The translations under genes were made by a program, and so were the position numbers. 53,207 nt of DNA from contig JAILHZ010000021.1 of assembly GCA_024695545.1 (NCBI GenBank), positions 1 through 53,207 of the forward strand, read 5' to 3'. The DNA comes from Clostridiales bacterium (GTDB lineage Bacteria > Bacillota_A > Clostridia > Saccharofermentanales > Saccharofermentanaceae). Positions 43,541 to 52,667 of the stretch are shown here, piece by piece (position 1 is the stretch's first letter; every line of letters begins with the position of its first letter). Under the pieces are notes generated by a model. That model searched no databases, was not told the DNA's origin, and saw nothing but the letters and a program-made list of their open reading frames with translations.

Positions 43541-45481
43541 ATGCCTCTGATTTCGGTAAACAAAGTATCCAAGTCTTACCATTCCAGGCTGTTGCTTGAC
43601 AACGTCTCTTTTTCTATTGAGCGCGGCGATAAGATCGCGCTGATCGGCAACAACGGCACGGGTAAGTCTACCCTTTTTAAGATGATCAGGGGCGACGTTA
43701 AGCCTGACAAAGGCGAGATCCTTCATCACGGGACCGCGATCGCCGGATATCTGACCCAGAACATGGAAGAGCTCGACATGGGCGGCAACATCCTTGTTTC
43801 TGAAGAGATCCAGCACATTGAAGATAAGATGCGTGAAGCGGAGTACAAGCTCGCGACGGCCGATGCTGCCGAGTCCCAGTCGCTCCTGCGTACATACGAA
43901 CAGCTCACCTCCCGTTTCGAGGCGCTCGGCGGTTATGACTACGAACCCCGTATGAAGGCCGCGCTTGCCGGCTTAGGTCTTACCGATATCGACTACACCC
44001 GCGATATCTCCAGTTTCTCCGGTGGCGAGAAGATGCGTATCTGTCTTGCCCGCCTGATCGTGTCGCGTCCGGATATCCTTCTTCTTGACGAGCCGACGAA
44101 CCACCTCGACACCGACGCACTCGAGTGGCTCGAGGGATTCATCCGTTCTTACGGCGGCGCCGTTCTTCTCATCTCACATGACCGATACTTTATCGACCGC
44201 ACCGTGACGAAAGTCTTTGAACTTGAGAACAGCACCATCACCGCCTATCGCGGCAACTACAGTGAGTATAAAGAGCAGAAAGCCCACTTCATCGAGGACC
44301 AGAGCCGTCTTGTAGCTAATCTGGAAAAAGAACTGGTCCGCCAGGAAGGTGTTACGCAGACCATGCTCTCCCACAGAAACATCTCCGGATACCATGCCAG
44401 AGAGAAAGTCGTGGAGAAGCTTTCCGACCGTCTTGCGCAGGAGAAAAGAAAGCTTGCGGGCGGCGCGATGCGCATGAGTTTCAAACTCATGCCGGAAGAG
44501 CGTTCCGGAGATCCGGATAAGAAACTCCTCGAAGCCAGACATGTAGGCAAGACTTTCCCGGACGGGAAAGTGCTTTTCCGGGATGTGACATTTGAGATCA
44601 AGGCTTCTGACAAGACATTCCTTGTAGGTCCGAACGGATGTGGCAAGACCACACTTCTTTCCCTTCTTCTCGGACGGATCGGCGATTTTGACGGAGACGT
44701 TCTGGTCAGCGGTTCTTCCCGGATCGGATATATGGGCCAGTTCGTACCTTTCGAGGATGAAACGAAAACGATCCTTTCGGAACTCATGGACAGATCCGAG
44801 CTCGGCGAGACCGCGGCAAGAAATCTTCTTGCACGTTTCGGGTTCCGTGACATCGATGTTTATAAGCAGCTCTCTGTTCTGTCCGGCGGTGAAAGAAGCC
44901 GTCTGTTCCTGTGCTGTCTTCTCGAAGAAAAGCCGGAACTCCTCTTCCTCGACGAGCCAACGAACCACCTCGACATCGAATCCAGAGAAGTGCTCGAGGA
45001 CGCACTGGCCGAGTATAACGGCGCGATCCTCGCCGTCAGCCATGACCGTTACTTCATCGAGAAGTGTGCTACCTGCATCCTCGGCTTCTTCGGCAACCGT
45101 GTCGATGTGATGGATAAGTACGAGCACTACAGAAAGAAATACAGAACCTACATAGAGGATGAGAACGCACGCCGTTCGGCAGAGCTTTCCGAGCAGCGTC
45201 AGGCGGATAAGGCACGCCGCGAAGCAGAAAAGGCAGCCTCCGATACCGCCTCTTCCCGCCAGCCGGTCGTCAACCGGGCTAAAGAAAGAAAAGAGATCGC
45301 CAAGAGAAAAGAGCGCATCCGTTTCTTAGAAAAGGCGATCGCCGAGCTCGAGGAAGAACAGAAAAAACTGGAAGCTTCTTTCGGCAAGGACACCACGAAG
45401 GAAGACTACGACCGCTATGCGAAGAACAGCGAGGCACTTGAGGAGATGTATTCCGAATACATGGAATTGGAGAACAGCTGA
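43541..45481 (+). CDS. ABC-F family ATPase
   Basis: 646 residues, two ABC domains and no membrane segment. Domain 1 (about 1-255): GNNGTGKST, FSGGEKMRICLARL, LLLDEPTNHLD. Domain 2 (about 325-530): GPNGCGKTT, LSGGERSRLFLCCL, LFLDEPTNHLD. The linker is rich in charge, and the last 100 residues form the C-terminal coiled coil. ABC-F proteins act on the ribosome, either as translation factors or as antibiotic-resistance proteins. The layout fits the Uup/YdiF/YfmR-like housekeeping type more than a resistance type, but this is not certain. Confidence 0.94.
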   Translation: MPLISVNKVSKSYHSRLLLDNVSFSIERGDKIALIGNNGTGKSTLFKMIRGDVKPDKGEILHHGTAIAGYLTQNMEELDMGGNILVSEEIQHIEDKMREAEYKLATADAAESQSLLRTYEQLTSRFEALGGYDYEPRMKAALAGLGLTDIDYTRDISSFSGGEKMRICLARLIVSRPDILLLDEPTNHLDTDALEWLEGFIRSYGGAVLLISHDRYFIDRTVTKVFELENSTITAYRGNYSEYKEQKAHFIEDQSRLVANLEKELVRQEGVTQTMLSHRNISGYHAREKVVEKLSDRLAQEKRKLAGGAMRMSFKLMPEERSGDPDKKLLEARHVGKTFPDGKVLFRDVTFEIKASDKTFLVGPNGCGKTTLLSLLLGRIGDFDGDVLVSGSSRIGYMGQFVPFEDETKTILSELMDRSELGETAARNLLARFGFRDIDVYKQLSVLSGGERSRLFLCCLLEEKPELLFLDEPTNHLDIESREVLEDALAEYNGAILAVSHDRYFIEKCATCILGFFGNRVDVMDKYEHYRKKYRTYIEDENARRSAELSEQRQADKARREAEKAASDTASSRQPVVNRAKERKEIAKRKERIRFLEKAIAELEEEQKKLEASFGKDTTKEDYDRYAKNSEALEEMYSEYMELENS

Positions 45482-45492
45482 CATACATAAGA

Positions 45493-45501
45493 TGATATAA
45501 T
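45493..45501 (+). promoter_or_regulatory. Extended -10 promoter of the membrane protein gene at 45541
   Basis: TGATATAAT, 39 bases before the ATG; it lies 12 bases after the ABC-F stop, so the next gene can be expressed on its own. Confidence 0.55.
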
Positions 45502-45540
45502 GTTTTCTAAGGTTGGATTACTGTCAACGGGGGTGGTTGT

Positions 45541-46833
45541 ATGTTTGAGAACACGGAAGAAAGAAGACGGGCAGAGAAAGTCCGCACGATAGCGGAGAGC
45601 AAGGCAACTGCTTCAACGATCAGTATATTCCTATTTGTTCTTTTCGCGCTTTTCGTTGTAAGCCTCATTATTTCCCTGACCAAGGGCAGTGACACAACGC
45701 TGAAAAGTGTCGTGACGTATTCCTGGATCAACGTACTTATATATATCGCGATCGGTGTCATTACTATACTGATCCCCGATTACGACGGGGCGTGTAAGCG
45801 CGCCGGCGGGTGCTTACTCGGTGCGTTCGCCCTCATATTCATTCTTGCGGCATCCGGGGTTGATGGCGGAGTCGGCATGCTTCTTCTTGTTGTCCTTGTC
45901 GATCTCGTCCTGATCATTATCTATTACGAGAGTTTCGCTTACGAAATGGCCGGACGCGTTTCTTCTTTGAGTTCTGCGGCCTGCACTGTATGGAAAGCGA
46001 TCGGAATTTCATTCCTGTGCTGCTATATCGGCCTGACATTCCTTCTCCTCGCAGCTCTCGGGTTGGATTCATACGACTCGCTGAAGACATACACCAACCT
46101 TCTCAAATTAGATGTTTATGCAACTAACGCTGCGCAGATCGCTTTCGATGTCATGCTCCTGGTCACGGCGATCATGCTGAAGAATTATGCGGATTCTCCT
46201 ATCACGGTCGACGGTCAGGTGTATTCTTCCTCTACTCTTACACCTGTAGGACCTGCCATGATGCCCCCGCAGGGTTATCCTTATAATCCTGCAGGTATGC
46301 AGCAGCCCGGCCAACCTTATCCGCAGGCACCATCTTATCCGCAGCAGTATCCTCAGACCGGAATGCCTCAGGCTCCCCAGCCATATGCCGCTCCGGCTGC
46401 AACACCGTATCAGGGGCAGCCTTACCCGCAGACAGGAATGCCGTCGCCCTATGCTCCGGTTCCGATGGCTCCGCAGGGACAGCCATATCCGCAGCAGTCA
46501 TATGCACCGCCCTACTCCTCTCCGATGGGGAATATAGTCAGGACCCGTATGCCTGCTCCGAACGAGTGGCAGTGTTCATGCGGACGTATCAACCCGAACT
46601 ACACAGGCACCTGTGCCTGCGGTATTAAAAAGAGTGAGCTCACCGGCAGCAGGAACACGCGCCCTGCAAGAGACGCAGCCCCTTCCTCTCGCCCGGCAGC
46701 TCCGAAGGCATCCGCGGCAAATGAAGCAGAGAATATCCGTCTTCTTAAGGAGTACAAGACACTTCTTGATAACGGCATCATCTCGCAGGAAGAATTTGAA
46801 AAGAAGAAAAACGACCTTCTCCACAAGAACTGA
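45541..46833 (+). CDS. Membrane protein with Gln/Pro/Tyr-rich tail, CxC motif pair and SHOCT-like end
   Basis: 430 residues. Residues 1-215 hold about six membrane helices. Residues about 235-345 are a low-complexity Gly/Gln/Pro/Tyr region with repeated QPYPQ and TGMP units. A small four-cysteine motif follows (WQCSCGRINPNYTGTCACG, about 352-370), possibly zinc binding. The last 30 residues (LLKEYKTLLDNGIISQEEFEKKKNDLL) match the SHOCT oligomerisation motif. A G-rich binding site precedes the ATG. Function unknown; the cytoplasmic tail looks like a scaffold. Confidence 0.82.
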   Translation: MFENTEERRRAEKVRTIAESKATASTISIFLFVLFALFVVSLIISLTKGSDTTLKSVVTYSWINVLIYIAIGVITILIPDYDGACKRAGGCLLGAFALIFILAASGVDGGVGMLLLVVLVDLVLIIIYYESFAYEMAGRVSSLSSAACTVWKAIGISFLCCYIGLTFLLLAALGLDSYDSLKTYTNLLKLDVYATNAAQIAFDVMLLVTAIMLKNYADSPITVDGQVYSSSTLTPVGPAMMPPQGYPYNPAGMQQPGQPYPQAPSYPQQYPQTGMPQAPQPYAAPAATPYQGQPYPQTGMPSPYAPVPMAPQGQPYPQQSYAPPYSSPMGNIVRTRMPAPNEWQCSCGRINPNYTGTCACGIKKSELTGSRNTRPARDAAPSSRPAAPKASAANEAENIRLLKEYKTLLDNGIISQEEFEKKKNDLLHKN

Positions 46834-46862
46834 TTTCCCGCCTAGAATTATATTCATTCCGA

Positions 46863-46898
46863 TGAAAAAGGACTGTCACAGATTCTGTGACAGTCCTT
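46863..46898 (-). terminator. Terminator of the polysaccharide deacetylase gene
   Basis: A perfect 13-base stem, 46868-46880 with 46886-46898, and a 5-base loop. TTTTTC follows on the minus strand. It also faces the end of the plus-strand membrane protein gene, though the T run on that side is weak. Confidence 0.85.
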
Positions 46899-46930
46899 CT
46901 TGATTTACTACTTTTACTGAAAAGAAAGGA

Positions 46931-47977
46931 TCAGCCTCTCTTCTCGAACATCATCTTTCCGCCGGAATATGCATAGCGGACACCATAGATCGGGCCACCC
47001 GGATAAGCTTCCTCAAGGAGGGATTCCTTCCAGCCGAGAGAGAGTGCTTTTTCCTTCGTAAGGCCCATGCTGGCGGATCTTGCTTCCAGAAGCTCGGATA
47101 CGGTAACGAACGTGAAGCCCTTTTCCTTCAGTCCCTGGATCATCTTATCGAGAGAATCCGCTGTGGACTGGTGCGAGTCGTGAAGAAGGACCATCGTTCC
47201 ATCCGATGAGTTATCGATAACGAACTTGGCCGTATAATCTGCATCACCGAGTGCCGGCTTCTTCCAGTCGGACGGACAGCTGATGTCATCCCAGTTAACA
47301 ACATATTCGTGGTTATCCTTGGAGTACTGGAACAGCGCATCCTGAGCCAGACCCTGACCCGTCGGCGGTCTGATACAGGTCGCCTTCTGACCGATCTTCG
47401 CCATAAGTGCATCATCACACTTCTTAAGTTCTTCGTAAGCTACGTCGTATGCGGAGTCGCGAAGGGAAACATGGCTCCAGGTGTGGTTACCGATCTCACA
47501 GTTAAGATCGATCATCTTCTGGAAAACCGAGGCATCTGTGCCGGAAACATTCGAACCGATCACGAAGAAGGTTGCCTTGACATTATTTCTCTCCAGCGCA
47601 TCCAGAACCTGCATGGTGTACTTATCCGGACCATCATCGAAGGTCAGCGCGATCAGCTTTGTTCCTTCCGGATACGAAGCATGCGCACCTGTAGTAGTTG
47701 CTTCTGTCGTCGCCTCGGTCTCCGGCGGTGTCGTCTCCGTCAGTTCCGACGATGCTTCAGAAGAAGCCGGCGTAGTCGTGGTAACCGTCGTCTCCACTAC
47801 TGCTTTCTTCGACTTCTTATTGATCGCAGTTACCATCCATACAAAAGCAACGAGAAGCACCATGAACACGGTAGCCATGACCGCTACGGTATTTCCCAGT
47901 GCACGAAGCTGTGCCGTCATCGTTCTTTTGGGATTGCCATTTCCCGTTCTCGGGGACTTGGTAGGCATATAACTCAT
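46931..47977 (-). CDS. Membrane-anchored polysaccharide deacetylase (NodB domain)
   Basis: 348 residues. A basic N-terminus and one membrane helix (about 30-52), then a Thr/Glu-rich spacer (60-98) that would cross the wall, then the NodB domain. Carbohydrate esterase family 4 motifs: TFDDGP (112-117, base Asp114), HTWSH (165-169) for zinc with Asp115, RPPTG (203-207; usually RPPYG), WDD (229-231) and LLHDS (264-268). It should remove N-acetyl groups from peptidoglycan or another surface glycan. AGGAGG lies 12 bases before the ATG. A single-gene unit with its own promoter and terminator. Confidence 0.95.
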   Translation of the reverse strand: MSYMPTKSPRTGNGNPKRTMTAQLRALGNTVAVMATVFMVLLVAFVWMVTAINKKSKKAVVETTVTTTTPASSEASSELTETTPPETEATTEATTTGAHASYPEGTKLIALTFDDGPDKYTMQVLDALERNNVKATFFVIGSNVSGTDASVFQKMIDLNCEIGNHTWSHVSLRDSAYDVAYEELKKCDDALMAKIGQKATCIRPPTGQGLAQDALFQYSKDNHEYVVNWDDISCPSDWKKPALGDADYTAKFVIDNSSDGTMVLLHDSHQSTADSLDKMIQGLKEKGFTFVTVSELLEARSASMGLTKEKALSLGWKESLLEEAYPGGPIYGVRYAYSGGKMMFEKRG

Positions 47978-48023
47978 ACTCAGGTCTTACCTCCTGTAAC
48001 TAGTTCATAGATATACACACTAG

Positions 48024-48032
48024 ATTATAACA
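48024..48032 (-). promoter_or_regulatory. Extended -10 promoter of the deacetylase gene
   Basis: Minus strand TGTTATAAT with TATAAT at 48024-48029; a TTGCTT lies upstream at a long 19-base spacing. Confidence 0.6.
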
Positions 48033-48065
48033 TACTTATTTTTTCATTAAGCAAGTATTCGCTGA

Positions 48066-48105
48066 AAGAAAAAGGCTGCATCAGGAAAACCCTGATACAG
48101 CCTTT
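48066..48105 (-). terminator. Terminator of the fba gene
   Basis: Minus strand: AGGCTG-T-ATCAGG pairs with CCTGAT-G-CAGCCT (one G-U pair) around GTTTT, followed by TTTTTC. It lies 24 bases after the fba stop. Confidence 0.88.
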
Positions 48106-48128
48106 GAAAAGCTCTTTTTATCTTACGA

Positions 48129-49097
48129 TCAGATCTTGCCGTCAGAACCAAGAACGTACTTGATCTTATGAGCAACCATATCCTTAACAGCCTGACGAGC
48201 CGGCTTCAGGTACTGGCGCGGATCGAAGTGATCCGGATGCTCTGCGAAGTACTTACGGATGTTACCTGTCATAGCGAGACGGATATCGGAGTCGATGTTG
48301 ATCTTGCAAACAGCGAGAGTAGCTGCCTTACGGAGCTGCTCCTCCGGGATACCGACTGCATCAGGCATGTTACCGCCGTACTGGTTAACCATCTTAACGA
48401 ATTCCTGCGGAACGGAAGAAGAACCGTGAAGTACGATCGGGAAGCCCGGGAGCTTCTTCATGCACTCTTCGAGAACGTCGAAACGGAGCGGCGGCGGTAC
48501 GAGGATACCTTCCTCGTTTCTTGTGCACTGCTCAGCTGTGAACTTATAAGCACCGTGGGAAGTACCGATAGCGATAGCGAGGGAGTCGCAGCCTGTTCTG
48601 GATACGAACTCTTCAACTTCTTCCGGACGTGTGTAGGACTCTTTACCGGATTCTACAACAACTTCATCCTCGATACCTGCGAGAGTACCAAGCTCAGCCT
48701 CAACTACTACGCCATGAGCGTGAGCATACTCAACGACCTGCTTTGTCAGAGCGATGTTATCCTCGAAAGACTTGGAGGAAGCGTCGATCATAACAGATGT
48801 GAAACCACCGTCGATGCAGGATTTGCAGAGCTCGAAGGAATCACCGTGGTCAAGGTGCAGAGCGATCGGGATATCCGGATTCTCAGCTACAGCAGCCTCA
48901 ACGAGTTTTACGAGATAGGTGTGGTTAGCATATGCTCTTGCACCCTTGGAAACCTGGAGGATAACCGGGCTCTTCAGTTCGCCTGCAGCTTCTGTGATAC
49001 CCTGAACGATCTCCATGTTGTTTACGTTAAAAGCACCTACAGCGTAACCGCCGTTATATGCCTTCTTGAACATTTCAGTAGTAGTAACTAATGGCAT
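48129..49097 (-). CDS. fba: Class II fructose-bisphosphate aldolase
   Basis: 322 residues from an ATG with AAGGAG 9 bases upstream; the frame stays open further up but has no binding site. It cleaves fructose-1,6-bisphosphate in glycolysis using zinc. Motifs: YAVGAFNVNNMEIVQ, IALHLDHGD (zinc His), SVMIDASSKSFEDNI, VEAELGTLAGIED, LAIAIGTSHGAYKF and IVLHGSSSVP. Single-gene unit. The promoter has strong boxes, and a 16-base palindrome lies at the predicted transcription start. Confidence 0.98.
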   Translation of the reverse strand: MPLVTTTEMFKKAYNGGYAVGAFNVNNMEIVQGITEAAGELKSPVILQVSKGARAYANHTYLVKLVEAAVAENPDIPIALHLDHGDSFELCKSCIDGGFTSVMIDASSKSFEDNIALTKQVVEYAHAHGVVVEAELGTLAGIEDEVVVESGKESYTRPEEVEEFVSRTGCDSLAIAIGTSHGAYKFTAEQCTRNEEGILVPPPLRFDVLEECMKKLPGFPIVLHGSSSVPQEFVKMVNQYGGNMPDAVGIPEEQLRKAATLAVCKINIDSDIRLAMTGNIRKYFAEHPDHFDPRQYLKPARQAVKDMVAHKIKYVLGSDGKI

Positions 49098-49130
49098 AAG
49101 TATGTTCTCCTTTATTGTTATTTGTATATA

Positions 49131-49184
49131 TGTAAATAAATTTACACCAAACTTTATTTTACGAGGAAGTACTGCTTTCGTCAA
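49131..49184 (-). promoter_or_regulatory. fba promoter and palindrome at the transcription start
   Basis: Minus strand: TTGACG (49179-49184), 17-base spacer, TAAAAT (49156-49161); both boxes match five of six. TGTAAATAAATTTACA (49131-49146), a perfect 7-2-7 palindrome, follows directly after the predicted start near 49149, an ideal place for a repressor. Confidence 0.65.
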
Positions 49185-49215
49185 TTATATCGGCGAAACA
49201 TCAGTTAGTTTTAAC

Positions 49216-49992
49216 TTACTCGTCTTTTGCTCCGTCAATCTCTTCCTTGACGTCCTCTACAGCCTCCTCAGCAGCATCCTTCAGAGCCTCTGCAGCTTCT
49301 TCTGCAGCCTTCTCTGCTTTCTCCTGCTTCTCTTCCTTGAGAGCCGCCTTTACGAGATCAACAGAATCGTCCTTCGAGTCATCTTTCTTGGAGGAATCGT
49401 CCTCATCAGTATTCAGGGCATCGTACTTCTCCTTTGCCTTGTATACGGAAGAAACCAGTTTTGCTTCCTTGGAAAGAAGATCGAAGTCTTCCTTTGTTGC
49501 AAGATCCTTGGAAGATGTCTGGTAGCAGACTTCCTCATAAACATTATCAAGGATCAGGTAATCAACCTTCTCCATATTCGCGCCGAGAGTGGAGTTCTGC
49601 AGAAGCTGTGTTGCACGGTCTGCTGCACCCTCTCTGGCATCAAAGGAATCGAACGGGATCGTGATCTTGTTGAACATATAACGCAGAGCAACTTCGTTCT
49701 TCTGATAGTCCATAGCTACACGATACTTGGCAATTACGAATGTGTGGATGAATACCACGACGCAAAGGAGCATGATCGCGCCGAATACGATCCAGAGAAG
49801 CGGGCCCGGATCAGTATTTCCTGCGAGCAGGTAGCCGGCTGCTGCCGCATCAAGTACTGCAATGATCAGCGTGATGATCCTTCTTTTAACGATCTGCTTC
49901 TTGGAAGCCGGAAAACAGTGGACCGTGTCCTTTGGCAGTTTATCCAGTTCTTCCTGGGAGATCTCTAAGTTTTTCTCTTCAACTTCACTCAT
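49216..49992 (-). CDS. Two-TM protein with an acidic coiled-coil tail
   Basis: 258 residues. Two membrane helices lie at about 39-58 and 65-90. A region of about 95-195 with alternating strands follows (YRVAMDYQKNEVALRYMF...), perhaps a PH-like fold. The tail (195-258) is Ala/Glu/Lys/Asp-rich and would form a charged helix. GGAGGG lies 7 bases before the ATG. It is 20 bases after valS and likely co-transcribed. No family recognised. Confidence 0.8.
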   Translation of the reverse strand: MSEVEEKNLEISQEELDKLPKDTVHCFPASKKQIVKRRIITLIIAVLDAAAAGYLLAGNTDPGPLLWIVFGAIMLLCVVVFIHTFVIAKYRVAMDYQKNEVALRYMFNKITIPFDSFDAREGAADRATQLLQNSTLGANMEKVDYLILDNVYEEVCYQTSSKDLATKEDFDLLSKEAKLVSSVYKAKEKYDALNTDEDDSSKKDDSKDDSVDLVKAALKEEKQEKAEKAAEEAAEALKDAAEEAVEDVKEEIDGAKDE

Positions 49993-50012
49993 AACATAAC
50001 CCTCCGAACCTG

Positions 50013-52667
50013 TTATTTCTTAAGTGCATCGATTCTCGAGAGAACATTGTCCAGCATCTCCTGATACTTGGTCTGTTTCTCTCTTTCCGCGTTAATGACC
50101 TTCTCCGGCGCCTTCTTGACAAACTCTTCATTGGCCAGCTTCGCGTTTACACGCTTCATCTCGCCCTCGAGACGCTCTTTCTCTTTACCAAGACGCTCAA
50201 GTTCCTTATCGATATCGATCAGGTCTTCGAGCGGGATATAGATCTCACCGGCAGAGCATACACAGGCAACCGCAGTATCCGGGATACCTTCCTTGTTCTG
50301 CTGTGTGGTGACCTCAGTAACATTCGCCAGACGCTCAAGGAAAGCCTTACCGTCAACGAACATCGTGCGGTTCTTCTCTTCGGAAGAAACGAGGATCATG
50401 CCGATCTTTCTGGACGGGATAACGCCCATGTCCGTCCTAACGTTACGGATCGAACGGATCGCATCCATCAGGATCTCCATCTGCTTCTCTTCTGCTGCGA
50501 ATACTTCATTCTCACGGTATTCCGGCCAATCAGAGATCATGATGGAATCGCTCTTATTGGTAAGAACGAGGTATCTGTATACTTCTTCGGTCAGGAACGG
50601 CATGAACGGATGCAGGAGCTGCATGGATCTGCCGAGAACATCGTTCAGGATGTACTGTGCTTCTTTTCTTGTCGCACACTCCTTATCGAAGAGACGGGAC
50701 TTCGCGATCTCGATGTACCAGTCGCAGTATTCTTCCCAGATAAAGGAGTTGATCTTGGAAAGAGCTACACCGAACTCGTAGTTATCGAAGTTATCGGTAA
50801 CTTCCTTGATGATCTGGTTCATACGGGACAGGATCCACTTATCTTCGAGAGTAAACTTGGCGGGATCGACATCGTCAAATGTCAGATCGTCTTCGCAGTT
50901 CATCAGAACGAACTTCATGGCGTTCCAGATCTTATTGCCGAAGTTTCTTCCGGCCTCGATCTTATCCTGCTGGAAACGCTGGTCGTTACCCGGAGCATTA
51001 CCGGTAACCAGAGCATAACGCATAGCATCCGCACCGTACTTCTCGATGATCTCGAGAGGATCGATACCGTTACCCAGGGACTTACTCATCTTTCTGCCCT
51101 GGGAGTCACGTACGAGACCGTGGATCAGGACTGTATCAAAAGGAGTCTGCTTCATGTGTGCGCAGCCGGCAACGATCATTCGGGAAACCCAGAAGGTAAT
51201 GATGTCATAACCGGTAACGAGTGTATTTGTCGGATAGTAACGCTTGAGGTCCGCTGTCTCTTCCGGCCAGCCGAGTGTGGAGAACGGCCACAGTGCTGAA
51301 GAGAACCAGGTATCAAGAGTATCCGGATCCTGACGCATCGGCTTTCCGCACTTCGGACATACTGCGGAGTCTTCCTTGGTAACTACGAGCTCGCCGCAGT
51401 CATCGCAGTAGAATGCAGGGATTCTATGACCCCACCAGAGCTGACGGGAGATACACCAGTCACGGATATCCTCCATCCAGTTGAAGTAGTTCTTATCGAA
51501 TCTTTCCGGAACGAACTTGGTCTTGCCGGAACGAACTGCCTCGATGGCAGGCTCAGCCAGAGTCTTCATCTTAACGAACCACTGCAGGGAAACGCGCGGC
51601 TCAACAGTAGTTCCGCAACGGTAGCAGGTACCAACGTTATGCGCATGCGGCTCAACCTTGATGAGGAATCCGCCCTCTTCAAGATCCTTGACGATCTCTT
51701 TTCTTGCCTCATAACGATCCATGCCGGCATACTTCGGATAATCATCAGTGATCTTCGCGTCCTCAGTAAGAACAGTGATCACCTCGAGGTTATGACGAAG
51801 TCCAACCTCAAAGTCATTCGGGTCATGTGCAGGTGTGATCTTAACAACACCTGTACCAAATTCGATATCAACATAGCTGTCGGCAATGACCGGGATCTTT
51901 CTTCCGACGAGCGGGAGAACGAGCATCTTACCGATCACATCCTTATAGCGCTCATCTTTCGGGTTAACAGCGACAGCAGTATCACCGAGGAGAGTCTCCG
52001 GACGTGTGGTGGCAAGCTCGAGGTATCCGGAACCATCCTCGAAAGGATATCTCAGATGCCAGAAGGAACCCTGCTGGTCTTCGTATTCAACCTCGGCGTT
52101 GGAGATCGATGTGAGGCATTTCGGGCACCAGTTGATGATGCGCTCGCCGCGATAGATCAGGCCTTCGTTATAGTACTTAATGAATACATCCTTAACTGCT
52201 TCGGAGCAGCCTTCGTCCATGGTGAAGCGCTCATGATCCCAGTCACAGGAAGAACCGACCTTCTTGAGCTGCTCGACGATACGTCCGCCGTACTGCTTCT
52301 TCCATTCCCATGCACGCTCGAGGAACTTGTCACGGCCGAGGTCATCCTTGGTCAGGCCCTCTTCTTTCATCGTCGCAACGATTCTCGCCTCAGTAGCGAT
52401 AGATGCATGGTCGGTACCCGGTACCCAGAGAGTATCGAAACCCTTCATTCTCTTATAACGGACGAGAACATCCTGAAGAGTATTATCCAGGGCATGGCCC
52501 ATGTGGAGCTGGCCCGTAATATTCGGCGGCGGCATAACGATACAGAAGGACTCCTTGGATGTATCGCCCGAAGGTTTGAAATATCCTTTATTCATCCACT
52601 CCGAATAGAGTCTGCTTTCGGCCTCTTTCGGGTCAAAAGCCTTGCTGATATTATCTGTGCGTCCCAT
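50013..52667 (-). CDS. valS: Valyl-tRNA synthetase
   Basis: 884 residues, full length. HIGH-type PPPNITGQLHMGHAL near residue 48, the tRNA-Val signature SCDWDHERFTMD, a CYRCG/CPKCGK zinc region, the editing domain with GTGVVKITPAHDPNDFEVG, the KMSKS loop GRKMSKSLGNGIDP near 525 and the C-terminal coiled coil (last 70 residues). The ATG overlaps the stop of the acyl-CoA synthetase gene (TAATG), so translation is coupled. No T-box can lie directly upstream, since coding sequence is there. Confidence 0.99.
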   Translation of the reverse strand: MGRTDNISKAFDPKEAESRLYSEWMNKGYFKPSGDTSKESFCIVMPPPNITGQLHMGHALDNTLQDVLVRYKRMKGFDTLWVPGTDHASIATEARIVATMKEEGLTKDDLGRDKFLERAWEWKKQYGGRIVEQLKKVGSSCDWDHERFTMDEGCSEAVKDVFIKYYNEGLIYRGERIINWCPKCLTSISNAEVEYEDQQGSFWHLRYPFEDGSGYLELATTRPETLLGDTAVAVNPKDERYKDVIGKMLVLPLVGRKIPVIADSYVDIEFGTGVVKITPAHDPNDFEVGLRHNLEVITVLTEDAKITDDYPKYAGMDRYEARKEIVKDLEEGGFLIKVEPHAHNVGTCYRCGTTVEPRVSLQWFVKMKTLAEPAIEAVRSGKTKFVPERFDKNYFNWMEDIRDWCISRQLWWGHRIPAFYCDDCGELVVTKEDSAVCPKCGKPMRQDPDTLDTWFSSALWPFSTLGWPEETADLKRYYPTNTLVTGYDIITFWVSRMIVAGCAHMKQTPFDTVLIHGLVRDSQGRKMSKSLGNGIDPLEIIEKYGADAMRYALVTGNAPGNDQRFQQDKIEAGRNFGNKIWNAMKFVLMNCEDDLTFDDVDPAKFTLEDKWILSRMNQIIKEVTDNFDNYEFGVALSKINSFIWEEYCDWYIEIAKSRLFDKECATRKEAQYILNDVLGRSMQLLHPFMPFLTEEVYRYLVLTNKSDSIMISDWPEYRENEVFAAEEKQMEILMDAIRSIRNVRTDMGVIPSRKIGMILVSSEEKNRTMFVDGKAFLERLANVTEVTTQQNKEGIPDTAVACVCSAGEIYIPLEDLIDIDKELERLGKEKERLEGEMKRVNAKLANEEFVKKAPEKVINAEREKQTKYQEMLDNVLSRIDALKK

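Noticed and set aside
44174..45127. Open minus-strand frame of 317 codons inside the ABC-F gene
   Set aside because: Antisense shadow of a gene with both sets of ABC motifs.
46250..46510. Repeated CCTTATCCGCAG-like units
   Set aside because: They encode the QPYPQ repeats of the membrane protein and keep the reading frame; not a separate DNA element.
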